From assembly GCA_023142645.1 (NCBI GenBank), contig JAGLJE010000102.1, positions 1-9,179 on the forward strand: a stretch of DNA of 9,179 nt, given 5' to 3'. How positions within the stretch are numbered: the stretch's first letter is position 1; every line of letters begins with the position of its first letter. Under the pieces are notes generated by a model. It searched no databases. It was not told the origin of the DNA and saw only the letters and a program-made list of their open reading frames with translations. A program made the translations under genes and the position numbers. Below are positions 7,389 through 9,179 of this stretch, piece by piece. Source of the DNA: Candidatus Altimarinota bacterium. Lineage in GTDB: Bacteria; Patescibacteriota; Gracilibacteria; JAHISY01.

Positions 7389-8255
7389 TTAAAACCCGAA
7401 AAGTAGCAACAATCCGCCGACAAACAAGCCAAGCGCGAAATTGAAGCCTTTAATTTTAAGCGCATCTTTTAGCGAAAACCCAAGAATTGGCAGCAATCCG
7501 TGACCATCCTGCACGATCGAGTTTGCTAGTAAAACCGAAAATGGGATCAGTCCTTTCGCGAAAAGCATCACGAGCACGACATTCGGACCGGAGATTGGGA
7601 AAACCCCGACAAACAGCGCGGCGATTAAAATATAAAAAACATTCGTGCTGCTAAAAAATCCTTCTAGATCAATCCGATTTTGCAGAAGTTCAATCACGAA
7701 AATCGCCCCTAGCAGCCAAAGAAAAATTTGCCAGAGATGTTTTTTGAGAATGTGTCCGTAAATATGTTCTTTTAGAAAATGCTTGAAATTAAAAAACTCT
7801 TTTTCATGGCGGATAATCTCGCATTTTTCACCGACTGCGAGGCGATTTTTTTTTGCAATGAAATCACCACTGAATCCCGCGAAAATTCCAAGCAGGAAAA
7901 GAATTGCCGTCAGCCCTAAAAAAATACCGAAACTAATTTCTCCATCAAGTGCCATTGCGATTAGCAAAAAGGCCTCATCACCGCTCGTAGCTACCATTGC
8001 GGCAACGATTCCGCCGAAACTCAGCAGTCCGGCCATGTAAAGTGAATCCATCGCGAAAGTGCCAACACAACCGGGAATGCTTCCGAAAAAGGAGGCTGTA
8101 AAATAGCCGAGGAATTTATTTTTTTGGGTGAGCTGGAGAATTTTTTCTTTATATTTCAAAACCAGCAATTCGACGATCACCATCAAGATAAAGATGATGA
8201 TCGAAATTTTCACGCTCGCCTGCAGGCTTGCTGAAAGTGTGTTCCAGATTTCCAT
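7389..8255 (-). CDS. Putative metal (manganese/heavy-metal) transporter, ArsP_2-like
   Basis: A 288-residue membrane protein with about eight spans (roughly 12-33, 52-74, 77-100, 108-128, 174-192, 205-230, 234-258, 266-287). Motifs IPGCVGTFA (60-68), LYMAGLLSFGG (72-82) and ATSGDEAF (89-96) are hallmarks of the family annotated as putative 10-TM heavy-metal exporter or putative manganese transporter. The second half repeats the pattern as GVFPISGPN (217-225), LFAKGLIPF (231-239) and QDGHGLL (249-255), so the protein is an internal duplication. Candidate metal ligands are Asp93, Glu94, Asp250, His252 and Cys63. The central loop (about 130-172) holds Cys145 and His150, 159, 164 and 168, with His173 at its edge, which may sense or bind metal. 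It appears shorter than the 10-TM family form. The gene starts 14 bp after the RNase Y stop, with no Mn riboswitch or promoter between. Substrate and direction of transport are inferred from family only. Confidence 0.8.
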   Translation of the reverse strand: MEIWNTLSASLQASVKISIIIFILMVIVELLVLKYKEKILQLTQKNKFLGYFTASFFGSIPGCVGTFAMDSLYMAGLLSFGGIVAAMVATSGDEAFLLIAMALDGEISFGIFLGLTAILFLLGIFAGFSGDFIAKKNRLAVGEKCEIIRHEKEFFNFKHFLKEHIYGHILKKHLWQIFLWLLGAIFVIELLQNRIDLEGFFSSTNVFYILIAALFVGVFPISGPNVVLVMLFAKGLIPFSVLLANSIVQDGHGLLPILGFSLKDALKIKGFNFALGLFVGGLLLLFGF

Positions 8256-8269
8256 TTTGAAGAGTTAAA

Positions 8270-9179
8270 TTACTTAGCTAGTTCCTCCGCCCGTGTTTCG
8301 CGGATCACATTCACTTTAATCTGTCCCGGATAAGTCATCTCACCTTCAATTTTCGCCGAAATACTTTTAGCGAGTTTGTGAGCGGCGAGATCGTCGATCT
8401 CTTCCGGCTTCACAATCACTCGCACTTCCCTCCCCGCTTGGATCGCGTAAGCATTCGCTACACCTTCAAATCCTTTCGAAATATTCTCTAGCTCTTCTAG
8501 TCGTTTGATATATGCATCCAAACTTTCACGTCGCGCGCCCGGTCGACTCGCGGAAATCGCGTCAGCGACTTGAACGATGATGTCAGTCATAGATTCAATC
8601 GGGACATCTTCGTGATGCGCCTCTACTGCGTGCACAACCTCATCCGGTAGTTTAAATTTCTTTAAAATATTCGCGCCAATCACCGCATGCGGTCCCTCGA
8701 TTTCGTGGTCGACCGCTTTACCAATATCATGGAGGAGACATGCGGTTTTTACCATTTTTACATCTGCGCCGAGCTCACTTGCTAGCGTGCTGCCGAGCCA
8801 CGCTGTTTCTGCCGAATGCTTCAAGACATTTTGCCCATAGCTTGTACGAAATCGTAATCTTCCTAAAAGTTTCACGAGATTTGGAGGTAATCCGACTACG
8901 CCGACTTCCATCACGAGCTGTTCGCCCCACTCTTGCATTAATTTTTGGGCATCCTCTTCCGTCTTTTTCACGATTTCTTCGATTCGCGCAGGATGAATTC
9001 GTCCGTCAGAAATCAATTTTTCAAGCGCGGTCTTCGCAATGTAACGCCGTAATAAATCGAATCCTGAAATCAGCACCGCTCCCGGCGTATCATCCACGAT
9101 TACATCCACCCCTGTTGCCATTTCAAAAGCAGTGATATTCCTCCCTTCACGACCGATAATCCGTCCTTTCATGCTGTCA
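8270..9179 (-). CDS. rny: Ribonuclease Y, C-terminal part (5' end beyond window)
   Basis: RNase Y is a membrane-bound endoribonuclease that starts bulk mRNA decay in many bacteria lacking RNase E. About 302 codons are visible, numbered here from the Met at 9172-9170. That Met is internal: codons for Asp-Ser precede it, matching the conserved context before [11 protein letters not shown], so the gene runs off the right edge. The KH-domain GxxG-type motif (IGREGRN, 6-12) and an HD domain with His119, the His148-Asp149 pair (LLHDIGKA) and EAHHEDVP (184-191) are intact. Downstream are the signature [15 protein letters not shown] (207-221) and the C-terminal [13 protein letters not shown] (283-295). 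Full-length RNase Y is usually a little over 500 residues, so the N-terminal membrane helix, the coiled coil and the start of KH (roughly 200 residues) are missing only because of the window edge. It is the promoter-proximal visible gene of the minus-strand cluster. Confidence 0.96.
   Translation of the reverse strand, partial: DSMKGRIIGREGRNITAFEMATGVDVIVDDTPGAVLISGFDLLRRYIAKTALEKLISDGRIHPARIEEIVKKTEEDAQKLMQEWGEQLVMEVGVVGLPPNLVKLLGRLRFRTSYGQNVLKHSAETAWLGSTLASELGADVKMVKTACLLHDIGKAVDHEIEGPHAVIGANILKKFKLPDEVVHAVEAHHEDVPIESMTDIIVQVADAISASRPGARRESLDAYIKRLEELENISKGFEGVANAYAIQAGREVRVIVKPEEIDDLAAHKLAKSISAKIEGEMTYPGQIKVNVIRETRAEELAK

Noticed and set aside
8256..8269. Possible manganese riboswitch (yybP-ykoY type) before the transporter
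   Set aside because: Only 14 bp separate the RNase Y stop from the transporter start, far too little for such an element.
8740..9135. 131-codon plus-strand frame at the right end
   Set aside because: Antisense to the conserved HD and KH domains of RNase Y.
64..9179. Alternative genetic code with UGA as glycine
   Set aside because: No gene contains an in-frame TGA, and two genes (LCP and GT4) end naturally at TGA with complete domains.

Overview
The window reads as a piece of bacterial chromosome from a candidate phyla radiation (Patescibacteria)-type organism. That assignment is an inference from protein style: a SpoIID/LytB-type wall enzyme fused to an amidase, an LCP protein with a LytR_C tail, a short ArsP_2-like transporter and RNase Y. 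It also rests on compact, moderately AT-rich DNA and start codons without Shine-Dalgarno sequences. No phylogenetic marker is complete here. All six reading frames are free of in-frame UGA and two genes end in TGA, so the UGA=Gly code of Gracilibacteria and Absconditabacteria is not in use.

Layout. Positions 64-3666 (minus) hold one 1200-residue secreted protein, probably a lipoprotein: lipobox, zinc amidase of the PGRP/Amidase_2 type, four Ig-like repeats, a flexible linker and a C-terminal SpoIID domain. It diverges, across 97 bp, from a polytopic membrane protein of unknown function (3764-4684, plus). A 143-bp AT-rich spacer with repeats follows, then an LCP (LytR-CpsA-Psr) family protein (4828-6117, plus). 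The LCP gene converges on a minus-strand cluster across a 128-bp gap that holds a weak two-way hairpin. Read in transcription order, that cluster is RNase Y (8270 to beyond the window end, 5' truncated), an ArsP_2-type metal transporter (7389-8255) and a GT4 glycosyltransferase (6246-7373). Gaps of 14 and 15 bp suggest one operon.

How the genes fit together. The left two thirds are about the cell envelope. The fusion protein should strip stem peptides from peptidoglycan and then cut the bare glycan, the LCP protein should attach a glycopolymer to the wall, and the GT4 enzyme may help build such a polymer. RNase Y and the transporter are housekeeping or homeostasis genes with no obvious direct link.

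The most interesting item is the amidase-Ig x4-SpoIID fusion. It combines in one chain the two activities that the sporulation proteins SpoIIP and SpoIID supply as separate partners, and it carries an EF-hand/dockerin-like calcium loop beside the amidase zinc ligand. No tRNA, rRNA, CRISPR array, insertion sequence or riboswitch was seen.
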